From NCBI RefSeq assembly GCF_016906535.1, contig NC_057380.1:992001-1056000 (forward strand): a stretch of 64,000 nucleotides of DNA. The letters run 5' to 3'. Source of the DNA: Rhizoctonia solani (taxonomy: Eukaryota > Basidiomycota > Agaricomycetes > Cantharellales > Ceratobasidiaceae). The notes below the pieces were generated by a model, which was not told the DNA's origin, did no database searches, and worked only from the letters and a program-made list of their open reading frames with translations. A program made the position numbers and the translations under genes. Position 1 is the first letter of the stretch. Each line of letters begins with the position of its first letter. Below, piece by piece: positions 46,753 to 59,568 of the stretch.

Positions 46753-49700
46753 TGTGTCGATAGGCAGAAAGCAGAGAGCAAGTGAGTGTGGTGGTTTCGT
46801 TTAAAAGCCAGACTATGGGGCTGTGTTGCGCTTAGGTCACCTGGGTTGTTTGTGCCAAATTGAGTAATGCACTTAACGCCCTGGCGCTATTCGCTCGCCT
46901 GTTGTACTTTTTCGTCGATTTGGGTAGTGGGGTTGGCCCTATGGGGAAGGTGGGACGACCACATGACTCCGCTTGACCAACACGCCGAACTTCGCCTTCA
47001 GGCCACGTCCTAGTTGATGCCCTATTGGCGATTAGTTTGTTTGGTACGGCGACTGAGCATGCTTCATCCACGATGTTCAGAAGTACCGGTTGCTGGGACT
47101 ATCGTTGTGCGGCAAAGTCCTTCGCTCCGCCGTCACTACGATCTCCACATTTGGCCGCCTTTCACCTTCTAGCATCAGATCTAGAGTTTTCCAAAGCAAC
47201 ATTCCAAACAATAATCGCGCCAAAGTTTGACAGAGAGGAGGATCGACCCACGGACGGACCTTGTATCCATTATTATACATATGCCATTTCACAACCGAAT
47301 CTCGGAAAAACCACAAACGTGCGTATATCCACTTTTGGATGTGTTGGGTGTACGAGGGTTGTGCCACACGTGCTATCTATTCACTTTGAGAGAACACCCC
47401 ACATCACCTCAATTAAACAAACGTCTCTCCGGCAGCTGGAGATACTACACAGTCAACACCATTAATCCACATGCTTTGGTTCAATGTTTACTACTGAAAG
47501 TGAATATACGCCTCGCGATCAGCTCATTGGCGCGTAAGCAATTCGGTTATATTCATCGGTTGGGAAATCAGAGACTGCGATTCAAGAGAGTTGCCTATAG
47601 CCGTAGCTCAATCATCATATGAGCTGTGTCCCAAAATGCGCATCGGGGTATCATAATCGGGAGGGAACCCGATCGATCGATCCCACCTATTGTTACCGGC
47701 CTCACCCGATTCTACCGATATCGAGACAGAATTTCTGGCACCACAAATAAGCATGTTGATTCGATTGAATTCGAAATAGCTACATGTAACTGGCGACTGG
47801 AATCTTGAAGGATGGGCGAGAATAGCGGGCTGTTGGGCCGTACTCCAAGTATCGGCCGTATGGGGCCTTTGGAACTTATAGAGTACATCAATCGGGGTAG
47901 CATATATAATGGGTTGATGCGTAAATTATTCTTGCCTTGATTTATCTCACTTTCAAGAGCCAGCGTGGACCAAAACTTAAGAAGCTCACTGGGGAGGCGA
48001 CTAAACATCCCTGTTATAACACTACTTGATCGGTGGGCTCAACCAGTAATACCAATAAATGAAGAGGATAAGTTCGATACTCTAGCACTAGTTCTGGCCT
48101 ATTCCGCCCTCCAGTTGCAATTGAGCATACTTCAGTACACATGGGTATGCAGATAACCTATACCCATGGGTATCGCTACCCTCCTACACCACTTTGGAAG
48201 AAGCACTGGAGCTATAACATGGTTTTAGAGTTGAGTCAGCTATCTTCTTTGTGAATGAGAAAATTCTCAACTTAAGGTGAAGGCTCTAATCATCCCGTTA
48301 TCTCTTTCTTAGATGATTTCGGGATGTCTGAAAAGGAGCTTACATTTACCAATTAATTTTTTGAGTATGAGAATATGTTCGTACTGTGAAAGATGGCATT
48401 ATGGTCCCTGTGCACCGTTTTGGTGGTTGGCATTCAATTGATTATAATAGAAGACTCCCACTCCCCCATGTTCGCGTATATAAACACGATACTTTTCAGC
48501 TCAACACGATTTGCTGAGACTGTGGAGATACGTATGAACATATATAGGATTAGATCTCTGGGCTAATGAGATGAAAACTAGAGGGCTGTCTTTTTCGCGT
48601 GCTGGCTTCAGCGTCAACCATAAAAAGGTGCATAGTTATGATGAAATGGTACGAGGGGACTCTCATATATAGAGAACAATAATAAACATAAGCACCTTTC
48701 CAGATCGCCCATACCGACCCCAGTCATTGACAAAATCAGCATCTAGCTGTAATCTTCGCAAGAACCCTAGTACTACTAACAAAAGGCCCAATCCCATACC
48801 TAACAGAAAACTTCTTTATCTCAGAGATCGTGCTGAGTTCGGCGGAAATTGGATAATGATAATAGTGTAACAGTGACCCGGATTTTGCCCCGATTATATC
48901 ATTGGCCTCTGGCTGAAGTTACCAACTTCTACTGTTAACCTAAGATATTGATTTGGCATATAAGCGGCAATATGAAGTATTTCTGGGGTTCTTACATTTG
49001 CCTAATATGTATTTCGTTGTGAGATGAGTCAGGTAATCGCAGGACCCAATTTGAAGATCTAGCTACAATGGGGATATTTTAGTCAGTTGAATCACGAAAG
49101 GTATCACTCAGATGCCGAATTAAGGGACTATGGGTATTGAAAATGACCAAGCAAGATGAAATATTTATAAACGAACCCGGTTAGTTGTTGAGGCACAGTA
49201 GTCCGAGTGAAACTGAAATCGCGTTCTGGGCCTAGCGTTGTTAACACCACTATGTCACGGTAGCAATGTTCTCGCTCCCTAGCGTTACAGTAACGTCGGC
49301 CATGCCCGAGCCCGAGTTGCACAAGTATTTTAACTCGGCCTTGAGCTCGGGAGAGATATGATGGAGTTGTACGTGTCAGCCCGTGCCCGAGGAAATTGTT
49401 GACTAGTCGTGGGCACGCGAATCTCGTGATTGGTCCTTTTTCCAAGGGGCAAGTTCGAGGTTCCAGGAACTCGGGCGCAAAATTGGAAGACAGGATATCA
49501 GGGAGGCTAATGGTAAAATAATTGACCAATATCCGCGACCCGCACGCAATGTAGCAATAGGTTTGAATGGTTGAATAATCGTCATTTGTAGAAGATATCT
49601 CACCAACGGTCACGTGGACGATTTTTTTTGATTCATATTTAACGAGTCACGTGGACGATCGGCCAACCCCTCCCTGGTTGATCGACTTCGCTAGCACATG

Positions 49701-49961
49701 TTATCTCTCGGTGCTAATGTTATTTATAAAGGCCATCTGCCGAATGCACAGGCTACGGAATCCGTATCCACTCACCCCCCGAATTACATTCGTGAGGTGC
49801 TCCAGCTGGCCATCCATACATGTCGGGATTGGAACATGCGAGACACGACTTGGACGCTGGGAATGGGAATGAACGCTACCGAAGACATTGGTGAAAAAAT
49901 TCTGGGATTTTATAGCAAAAAATCGCTTTATTTATTTTATTTTTGTAGGTACCAACTCTGG
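46753..49961. other. 3.2 kb intergenic stretch, no gene recognised
   Basis: The longest gap in the window. It has many short frames; a 161-codon minus-strand frame at 49128-49613 has no Met start and no family features. A direct repeat containing CACGTG lies at 49609-49659. Upstream exons of the ABC transporter could lie in the last 270 bases, since a frame from 49698 runs into it. Confidence 0.4.
49609..49659. repeat. 14-bp direct repeat with CACGTG, upstream of the ABC transporter
   Basis: GTCACGTGGACGAT occurs at 49609-49622 and again at 49646-49659. The palindromic CACGTG core is a common bHLH/bZIP target. The pair lies about 300 bases before the likely start of the ABCC gene, so it may be a paired control site. 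Confidence 0.5.
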
Positions 49962-52900
49962 ATGCCATCAACGCGACCGGCCCCTCCACCTGCGTCTCTT
50001 GCCGATGCCTCAATGACACCATTGGCCGGCGCTACGTTCTTTTCTGTGCTGACATACGCATGGTTGACGCCATTAATGACTCTTGGATGGCAACGCACAC
50101 TGCAAGCACCCGACTTGTGGCGTGTGCAAGTTGAGGAGGAAGCAGGTCCGCTCAGTCAAGCATTGGACGAAGCGTGGGCAAGACGTGTGGAGAAAGCAAA
50201 TCTAGACTCTGCAAAAAAGAAAAGGCCATTTGGTTTGTCAAGTAAGAATAACAACGGGCCCAGCCTTGCATTAGCCTTGAACGATGTCCTTGGTAGACGG
50301 TTTTGGGTTGGAGGTAACTTTCCACTATTCCACTGTTAATCTCTTTATTGACTGTCAATACAGGAGTGTTCAAAGTCATTGGTGACGTCAGTCAGCTCAT
50401 GGCACCTCTATTGACCAAAGTATGTAATGTTTACGATTCTTTGGGAGCAGTGTCTCATGCATTACTTAGGCCATCATTCAATTTGCCCAAGAGCGCTCTC
50501 GCGGGGACTCGAATGCCCCTCACATAGGCCGAGGTATTGGTCTCGCTTTCGGTCTACCGCTCTTGACAATCTGTGCCTCAGTTTGCACCCATCAATTCTT
50601 TTGGAGATCCATGTGCGCTGCTTCATTTTGCCCACTTCTACACCCACTAATTATGAAATCGGCGTTCAGGACTACCGGTGTTGCAGCGCGTGCAGCTTTA
50701 ATAGCCTCCCTATATTCCCGTGGACTGAGATTTGGCCCTGGGGAGCGGCAGTACGACCTTGTCAATCACGTTAGCACCGACGTTAGTAGGATTGGTTTTT
50801 GTGCACAATGGTTCCATGCTATATGGACTGCCCCTATTCAAATTGTGTGTGCCCACCTCGTACATCTGGTTACGATTTACTGATTACTGCATGTCGCGCA
50901 GTCGATTTGTCTTATTTTGCTATGTCTTCAAGTAAGCTTCTGGTCTTTCCCTCAAGGCGACGTTTGACTAATATTCTCATAGCTTGGCCCCGCTGCACTG
51001 GCGGGCTTCTCCCTATTTGCCTTCCTCATCCCAATTCAAAAGACGTTGATGTCCTACCAGCTCAGAATTCGCAAAAAGTCAATGGTACATACAGACTCTC
51101 GCGCTTCCCTTTTGAGAGAGTTACTTGGTAGCATGAAGATTGTCAAGGTATGCGCATATGAGGCGCAATTCGAGGACCGGCTGGAAAAGACCAGGAAGCA
51201 AGAGCTGAGAGCAATCCGTAGTATAGTATTCATCAAAGCGGCCAAGTAAGTTAAAATAGGCTCGAACCCCCACCTTGGTTTTTCGAGGCCTCTTTCGAAT
51301 TTCATTGCTCGCTGTCTCAGCCTTTCGTCCAATTACTGAGGCTGATGCATTCTTATTTTATTAGCCAGGCGGTCGCTTTTGCAATCCCAACCCTTGCTGC
51401 GGTGCTATCTTTTGTCACCTATGCCGCGACACACGACGAAGGACTGGATCCTGCTGTCATATTTCCTTCCATGGCACTCTTCCAGATGCTGAGGTACGAT
51501 AATGTTCTCAGTTTATCTATTCTCTCCTAATTATTTCTCATTCAGACAACCTCTCATGTTTCTTCCCCGAGCACTGTCCAGCGCAGTGGATGCCAAGAAT
51601 GGTATGAAGCCTGGCTGTATGCTGTAATGGATGGTGAACTGATCGTGCTCCTATATAGCTCTCAGTCGCCTGAAGCCCATTTTCCTGACCAAGACGATCG
51701 ATACTCAGCTTCACGTCGACTTAAACCAGAAAGATGCGCTCGTAGTCGAAAACGCCGAGTGGGTTTGGTGCCACCAGCCTGAGACAAAGGGTGCAAAGGG
51801 GAAAGAGGAGAAGCAAGACAAGGCCACGAAAGGAAAAGGCCACGAAACCGATCCTCAGCGAACAACGACAGATGTATCTTTCCGAGTTGCCGACATATCC
51901 TTGAACATTCCTCGAGGGAGCATAGTCGGGATCGCTGGTCCTGTTGGGTCGGGTAAATCGTCCCTGCTTCTTGGCTTGCTGGGTGAAATGCCACAGACCC
52001 GAGGTCGCGTGAGCTTTGGGGGCAAAACCGCCTACTGTTCTCAAATGGCATGGATCCAAAATGCGACTTTGGTAAGGTGCATTGTTCTGTCGTGCATATT
52101 GTCGCGCTCAACAGCCATCACGTATCGCAGAGAGACAATATTATTTTTGGTCGACCGTGGGACGAAGAAAGATACTGGACGTCTATTCGGGATGCGTCGC
52201 TGGAGACGGATTTGGAGCTGCTTCCTGATGGGGATTTGACCGAAGTTGGTACTTTACCTTGTACTATGGGCGTAAAATCACTGACAAAGAACTTTAGATC
52301 GGTGAAAAGGGCATAAGTGAGTTGTGCATGATCGAGTTTGACCAGATGGACTAATCTGCGAGAGAAAAAAAGATTTGTCGGGAGGACAAAAACAGTAAGT
52401 TTGGCGATTCCAACATTGGGCCAGCGTTGACGGATTCGGCTAGGCGCGTAAATATCGCTCGGGCGTTGTACGACAATGCAGCAGAAATATTCTTGCTCGA
52501 TGATCCGCTAAGTGCTGGTGAGCAAGTTCCCAATAGAATTATGATCATACACTCAAATGCATCTCATTTATGCGCATTTTATAGTCGATGCTCATGTCGG
52601 TCATGCACTCTTTCACAACGCTATCCTCAATAACCTCAAAGCACGAGGCAAAACGGTCCTACTCGTTACTCATGCTCTTCATTTTCTTCCCGCAGTAGAT
52701 CACGTCTACACTCTTGAAAGATTCTTTTCAACAGCGCCCCTGGACCCCGGCGATTTCTCCAAAAGGGCAGATTTATCAGAGGACCAGATCACCTTGAATC
52801 GCGGTTCTCCTACTCCAACACTATCCGTGTCTGGCCCCAGTGTTGAAAGTGGCCGGATCGCTGAGCAGGGTACTTATGAGCAGCTCTTACGCTCTGGTGG

Positions 52901-55789
52901 CGCCTTTGCGAAACTCGTGGAAGATTTTGGGAATGGGGAGGGGCATGAGAATGGCGATGCGTTGCATGAAGGCTTGAAGGAGACAGGAAAGGAACCTAAG
53001 CCCAAACCCGAAAAGAGCCTCAAGGCTGCCGGAACAGGAAAGTTGGAAGGAAGGTTGATCAAGGCCGAGAAGCGCACAACTGGATCTGTAGAGTGGTCTG
53101 GTAAGTGAAGATATTCGGCTTCACGAGCAGTATTAAGGATGCTTCGTAGTTTATAGCAGGTATATTTCTTTTGGCATTCCATGGGTCACAATTCCCATAG
53201 GAATATTTTCCATTCTTATAGCCCAGGGCTGCTTTGCGGTAAACAACTATTGGCTTGTCTGGTGGCAAAATAAGTAAGTGGACTTGTATTTCACTTTTGG
53301 TCTATTACATTAAGCCTCGCTATAGCACCTTTAACCAACCCTCCCCGATCTATATGGTCGGATATGCCGCTCTTGGACTTGGATACGCTGTGTTTGCGCT
53401 AGTGATGTATGTGGTTTTTCTGAAACCGTGCTTATATGCGCCTATTGAAACACCAATAAAAAGGGGTATCGCTCTTGGTTGCTTGACATATGAATCTTCC
53501 AAACATCTTTATAGACAATCGCTAAGTCAAGTATTTCATGCTCCAGTAAGTGTCTCCCTTGGCGAATAGATAAGGAACTAATCCTACTATCCAGATGTCA
53601 TTCTTTGATACCACGGTAAGTCGCCAGGATAGGCATTCACCCGCCGAAATTGACCGGTTCGTAAAGCCTCTTGGAAGAATCTTGGGCGTTTTCGGAAAAG
53701 ATGTGGATAGTAAGCTCTCGAATTGTTTCTAGAGCGAATGAAGATTTGACATAATTTCCAGCTATGGACAATGGCCTTTCGGATTCTATACGGATGTGTG
53801 AGTGAGGTCATAGTGAGAGCATGGCCCACAAACTGACCTCATGTATTAGTCATATTTACGATCAGTTCGGCCATAACTAGCGTGGTGATGATCACAATCT
53901 TGGAATACTATTTCGGTAAGATGTCCAAATGCCTTGCTTGTATTGTGTCTCATTCATGACTTCCAGTTGCACTTGCGGTGTTTATTCTAATATTGTACCA
54001 ATACTTTGCTGCATTCTATCGAGCTAGCGCTCGGGAGCTCAAGCGCCTTGGTAAGTTTATAACCGCATATTTTTGCATCAACTTTTGACTCCTTCCTAGA
54101 CTCCAATCTTCGGAGCCTGCTATACTCACATTTCTCCGAATCCTTGACCGGACTTGCTACAATCCGCGCGTACGGAGAGGTAAACCACTTTTTGAAGGAC
54201 AATACATACTACATCGACTTGGAAAATCGAGCTTTGTTCCTCACCTGCGGTAAGCATCGAACAGCGTCTGACTCTTCAAGGTTTTACTCATATTTGACTA
54301 TAGCGAATCAACGGTGGCTTGCCATCCGCTTGGACTTTCTGGGATCTTTACTCGTTTTCTCTGCTGGAGTAATGTCCGTAGTAGGCATCCATGGAATATC
54401 GCCATCAGAGATTGGACTAGTGCTTGTGAGCATCCCTAGGACACATGTGATTTTTCATGACAAACTGACCATGTACAGTCCACTTTAACTAGCTTGGTCC
54501 AAGTAATGGGTAGGTTTGTTCAATGACATACAGGTGATATATAGCTAAAAGCGATTCGCAGGGATGATGACCAGACAATCAGCCGAAGGTAAGATTTTGC
54601 TCTCAATATGCCAAGGAGATGAATTCTTAAACCTTCTTGTAGTTGAAAACTATATGAACTCTGTAGAAAGAAGTAGGTGTTCTCTGATCTCCACGTTTTC
54701 GATCGAAATTCATATTTTTGTTACAGTTTTACATTACACGAGTAGCGGAGACATACCCCAAGAGAAACCTTATCTTGTGATCGACAGAGCCCCTCCCAAA
54801 ACATGGCCAACCCACGGGGAGATAGAGTTCCGTGATCTAGTCATGAGCTATCGACCAGGCTTGCCACCCGTTTTGCGTGGAGTCTCGCTGCATGTTCGCG
54901 GCGGAGAGAAGATAGGGGTAGTCGGACGAACGGGTGCAGGTCGGTCTTGAATCTATCCAACTCAATCTCATGATGCTTACACCAGATAATGCCTTATAGG
55001 GAAGAGTTCGCTGATGGCAGCCCTTTTCCGCATTGTCGAGCTAACGTCGGGCTCGATTCTCATCGATGGCCTGGATATTGGGGAGATGGGCTTAAGCTCG
55101 GTTCGCTCAAAGATTGCCATCATCCCGCAAGAGGCTGGCATCTTTTCCGGCAAGTCTCTGCCAACAAATACATATACCGGTGATCTAAACCAAACTACTT
55201 TTAGGGACTATTCGATCTAACATGGATCCCTTCGGCGAATATGACGACGCTACTTTGCACGATGCACTTCGTAGATCGCATTTGCTTGGGCAATCAATCT
55301 CTGCCCTGAGTCTCGATTCGCCTATCACTGCGGAAGGCGCTAATCTGAGTGTGGGCCAGCGCTCTCTTTTATCGTTTGCGCGAGCTTTGGTGAAGCAATC
55401 CAGAGTCCTCGTACTGGATGAGGGTATGTGATACGTTATCTTTATGACCCACATTGTTAATGTAATGGTGGGTAGCTACTGCGAGCGTAGATCTAGAAAC
55501 AGACTCGAAAATACAAGCGACTATCAAGACAGAGTTCTCCGATAGAACCATCCTGTGTATTGCTCGTAGGTAACCCTTGTTTCACTTATGTTTCGCCCTG
55601 ACCAGGTATCTAGACCGTCTACGTACCATCATCAACTATGACAGGGTAGTTGTCATGGATCAAGGGCAAATAGTTGAAGTTGGGGCTCCGTTGCACTTAT
55701 TTTCGAATGATAGTGGCATTTTCAGGAGCATGTGCGACCAGAGCGGGATCGATGCCCAGGAAATAATTCGGAGCACGGGGGCCCCTTGA
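49962..55789 (+). CDS. Full-length ABCC (MRP-type) transporter
   Basis: An ATP-driven exporter with TMD1-NBD1-TMD2-NBD2. The likely start is the ATG at 49962 ([12 protein letters not shown]), though a frame open from 49698 leaves room for upstream sequence. TMD1 includes [20 protein letters not shown], typical of the family. NBD1: Walker [10 protein letters not shown] (about 51940), Q-loop region [11 protein letters not shown], signature LSGGQKQR (52375) and Walker [14 protein letters not shown]2 includes [14 protein letters not shown] and [19 protein letters not shown]2: Walker A GRTGAGKSS (split by an intron), signature LSVGQRSL, Walker B VLVLDEATASVD and the H-loop His in AHRLRTII. About 30 exons were followed; all joins checked keep the frame. 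One intron (55150-55206) uses a GC donor. The substrate is unknown. Confidence 0.92.
55150..55206 (+). other. GC-AG intron in the ABCC gene
   Basis: The exon ends ATCTTTTCCG, followed by GCAAGT; the intron ends TTTTAG, and the next exon reads in frame to give [13 protein letters not shown], the strongly conserved ABCC stretch. No GT donor gives that join. Confidence 0.8.
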
Positions 55790-56032
55790 GTTATTTTCAC
55801 TATAGAAGCAGAACTTCTTCCATAGATTCGACTCTTTAGCTACAGTTAGCGTTTGCCATGTCGGACTCGTGTTTAGCGTTCGTAAAATAATTTTGATATT
55901 GTTTAATTTCAAAGTGTTCTATTGCACTTCTCTCGTATACGGTATCATTGCACGGTATCATTGCTCTTAAACAATGGTCTAGAACTGGGTAGTCATTCGG
56001 GATTGCAAATGGCTGTTTAGACCGAGATCGAA

Positions 56033-57811
56033 TTATGCATCTCCTACTTTCTTGATTCCTGCCACTACACGCTCGTTTCTCCTCCAAAATTCAACAATTA
56101 TCTCAGAAAGTCGTTCAGGGTTATCCTGGGTACAAGAAAGATGGTCAGCATATGCCTCAAAGCACAGCGACAATTTGGAATACGTGCCTCGTGAAGCATA
56201 TGTCCAACACCAGGAACAACTACCATCTGGAACTTGCCTTGCATTTGCCCAATCATGAGAGTTTTATCCAGTCGATCTGTACCCGCAAGGACCAAGAGCC
56301 GCGCCGTCCGTGCGGCAAGAAACTTTTCCGAAAGTCCATTGAACCAGCCTAATAAAAATAAATAAAGTGCAGACGGACGACGCATTTCGTTAGAACTCAT
56401 CAGAGCAGTCCTGCTATAACTTACTTCTCCAATATGGGCTGGTATTTCGAAGCGGGGTGCGCCATTTCCAGGCATGGCTAGCAGGCGTATCACTCGGCTG
56501 TGCGGGTACAACCAAAGAGGGTACCGAAACCCGTGCTGATGCCACGTTCCTAATCGTGTTTGTGGTAACACTGCGAACATGAATGTGAAAACGGTAGAAT
56601 TGTGGGAGTAATTGGTCGGTTGATTTGTGCGGAAATATTATCATCAATAAGTGACGTACTGCCATTCGATCGCTTCTTCTTGAGATGCAAACCCATCAGG
56701 TCGCGAGTCCAGCAGCTTGTGCATATGCGGGAGTGCTTCCATCGCCGAACCTATTGGTACCCAGTAATGTGGTCAAAACCGGTAATTCCGGGTCATTACC
56801 TGCTCCCACCGACCTTCTACTACGTCCAACACTGCTACCCCTGAGACGCGATAACCTTTCTCCAACAGTGACGGGCATCCGTGTACCACCGCTGTTCCTC
56901 CCATGCTGTGTCCCAGCAGCTGGCTCACACGCATGTCAGCATCATAGAAGTACGGCAAAGTGTGGTAAGAAGACAAAGGAAATAGCTCGATCATCGATCG
57001 GTCAGGAATGCATCCATCCTCTACGGACTCACAATTAGAGATGGTGCCTCGGCCGGCTTGGGGAACAAAGTACAAAGCAGATTTACGAAATCTGATGCAA
57101 GCACAGATAAATCGAGTACATCCGCATTTGGGTCTGATGCGTCAAGAGGTGTAGTTTTACCTGTATCGGTTCCGATTAGACATTCACAGCTACTCCGGGG
57201 ATGATATCACCGGAATCACGTACCGTGTCCACGAGCATCGATGATGAGCATTCCCAGTTCTCCCCCACTGATTTTTGTCACTTCCTGAGCAAAGCATGCG
57301 AAGCTAAGGGCGGAATATCCAGCTCCGTGGTGGCAAACGAGCACAGTGCCTGGTTCGTGTAAGAAAAGAATGCTTCGCCGCGAGATTCATGTTTAGGTAT
57401 ACCTTCAGGACCTTGCGCAGTTGGTGGAGTGTAATACACCCTGAAATCCAATCCAGACTCGGCTACCGACACTTGCGCAGCCTGAGTAAGCAAGCCCAAC
57501 GCTGAGATTGGCGAATAATCTCGAGCAGAGTTGTTCGGGTAGCTCCACGATTGGGGCGGGCTGAGTAGACCTAAGAAATTCGTCAAGGCATATTACAAGT
57601 AGACTTGGGGCATTAGTACATACCCAGCTCCAGGAATTCGTACTGGCGGGAGATCACCCAAGCCATCCTCTTCATCCTCTTCTTCATCCTCTTCATCTCC
57701 CAGTTCGGAGTCAGGAAATGCCCAAGGAGCCTTAGCCTGTGGTGGCGGGGCTTGTTGCCGGGAAAGCCCAGCAACGCGAGTTGACATGGCAGATCTTTGT
57801 AATGCAGACAT
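56033..57811 (-). CDS. PPE1: Protein phosphatase methylesterase 1 (PP2A demethylase)
   Basis: An alpha/beta hydrolase that removes the methyl ester from the C-terminal Leu of the PP2A catalytic subunit. The ATG at 57811 starts a Pro/Ala-rich region followed by an acidic EDEEEDEED stretch. PPQSWSYPNNSARDYSPIS leads into the fold: VLVCHHGAGYSALSFACFAQ, IIDARGHGKTTPLD, DFVNLLCTLFP, and the nucleophile motif LLGHSMGGTAVVHG. The acid is in LAGTDRLDKTLMIGQMQGKF and the catalytic His in VPGVGHMLHE. The end is RNERVVAGIKKVGDA with TAA at 56035-56033. All introns followed keep the frame. The last one (56187-56126) has a GC donor. The strong match to PME-1 motifs makes this assignment firm. Confidence 0.93.
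56126..56187 (-). other. GC-AG intron in PPE1
   Basis: The exon ends CTTCACGAG, then GCACGT; the intron ends GTACCCAG and the next exon gives DNPERLSEIIVEFWRRN in frame, the expected PME-1 end. Reading through instead gives an unrelated tail. Confidence 0.75.
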
Positions 57812-58132
57812 GATAGTATCTAATATTATCTTGCTGTGATCGAAATTGAGGCCGAGATACTGGTAATCCCGTAGTGCTAGTTCAGAGAATGGGGTGTGTC
57901 GAGTTGGGAATCACGCGGAATTTAAACTATAGATGAAGATCACCAGATGGTAGTGTGATAGCAGGTTTAAATTCCAAAAAGTATCTCGATCAGAGGCGTA
58001 AAGCGCGATAAATACGTCTACTGTCGTAAAGCAATGGGGAAACACCTTGGTCCCGTGATTACTACAAGCGCCGATGTCCAGGGCTTCCCCCGCTCATTGA
58101 CAATAAACACCAACCGCCATCAATGCCCTTCT
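57812..58132. other. Intergenic, divergent promoters of PPE1 and the first methyltransferase
   Basis: No coding region is seen. Confidence 0.4.
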
Positions 58133-58139
58133 ATATATC
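58133..58139 (+). promoter_or_regulatory. TATA-like site
   Basis: TATATAT lies 58 bases before the ATG at 58191. Confidence 0.5.
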
Positions 58140-58190
58140 TTATCAAATGTAATGCTTCGTCCGCACGAACTCCACTAGCCTGACCTACAT

Positions 58191-59568
58191 ATGGCGAGCC
58201 TGTACTATGAGCCAGAGATGGAGGGCCTGACCTATCCTGATCAAGACGCTCACCAAGATCCAGACTACGACTACGATGACTCGGACATGGAAACCATCTC
58301 TAGTGCAAGCACTGCACAGACCACTAGTACCATAACATCCGAGGAGATTGGAGGTTGGTATAGTTGCATTTTTCCCTCTTTTTTATTTTTTTTTACCTAT
58401 GTTTGATACCGTGTCTATTAGATTACTTTCGCGAGGCATATGGCCGCACCTATGCACACGACGAGAACCTCCCCATGCTCTACCCCATCGATGAGGTCGA
58501 GGCCAGAAGACACGAAATGCAGCACGTCTTCCTCAAGGCCCTCGTCCATGGCAACTATATTGGTCCTGTACCACACTGCTCCGACCACGTGCAGATGGGT
58601 CCCGACCCAGGATCCTCGACATTCGCACAGCACTGGCAACTGGTGCGCACCCCTCACGCCCCCTATTCATCAGTCCTAACAAGAATGCAAACCAACTGAT
58701 CAGGGCACAGGAGATGGCTGCGGAGTTCCCGCATTGCGACATCGTAAGCATTGATATAGCTCCCATCGTGCCGCATGCTCCACGGCCAAACATTACGTTC
58801 GAGATCTACGACCTGTACGCGGGGTGGCAGAGCCGGACGAGTCGTTTGATATGTGTCATGTCGACATATACAGTTGCATGTAGGCACCATGTCTCGCTTT
58901 AGCTGTGTAAAGTGGTATCTGAGGATAGCGGGAAACGCAGGTGAAGGAGTACGACCGACTGATCTTTGACCTGCATCGGGTGCTGAAGCCGGGAGGACTG
59001 ATCACTATATGCGAGGTGGAAAACCAGTGCTATGAGGCGGAACCGCCTTTCAATATGCACGCCTATGTTCGGACTATGCCTGTGGCGGCTGAAGCGATCC
59101 TGGTGTTAAGAGCCGCTATCATGAAACAAGGAATTAATCTCAACGCCATCCATCATATCGAAGAATGGCTGCACCCAAACTCTTCATTTTGGGGTCAAAC
59201 AGCAAAGACATACGAGTTCGTCTTGTTTACTCAATACTTTGAACGAAAGTACTAAACGATAAAATGAAACCTCTAGTATACCTCCTTCGCGCGCTAAGAT
59301 CGCGTCCCAAGGGTTTCGTGATATACAGAAGCAAGTGGTACTAATGCCAGTAGGGACGTGGCACCCTGATCCAGCAGTGCAACAGGTTGGAGACCTTATA
59401 TCTCGGGGATTTGCGCTGGCATGGAGGCAGCTTGAGCCAGCCATGATTGACTACGGCTCTTCTCCAGAAGAGGCCAATCGACTTTGTGCGGGCTCTATTG
59501 CGGCGTACGAGAACACAAATCTACGGGTAGTGGGCAAGTACCATATGATATACGGCACAAAGATTTAG
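58191..59568 (+). CDS. SAM-dependent methyltransferase-like protein, copy 1, with frame breaks
   Basis: A class I (Rossmann) methyltransferase. The N-terminus is acidic (DPDYDYDDSDMETISS), followed by DYFREAYGRTYAHDENLPML and YPIDEVEARRHEMQH. The expected motif I, RILDIGTGTGNW, reads RILDI then CGC (Arg) where Gly is usual. AQEMAAEFPHCDIVSIDIAP (motif II), NITFEIYDLYAG, FDLHRVLKPGGLITICEVEN and, in a later exon, VVLMPVGTWHPDPAVQQVG follow, ending KYHMIYGTKI at 59568. Three one-base losses break the frame: near 58576, at 58630 inside motif I, and in GGGG at 58821-58824. The family fits the large Agaricomycete group of SAM methyltransferases with unknown small-molecule substrates. It is tandem with the copy at 60317. 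Confidence 0.82.

Noticed and set aside
49128..49613. 161-codon minus-strand frame upstream of the ABC transporter
   Set aside because: It starts with GTG, has no Met start, no splice context and no protein motif; it looks like chance.
53101..53170. Apparent frame break at the start of TMD2 of the ABCC gene
   Set aside because: Using the acceptor CTTCGTAG instead of the later CAG joins SVEWS to VYSRYISF in frame, so no break is needed.
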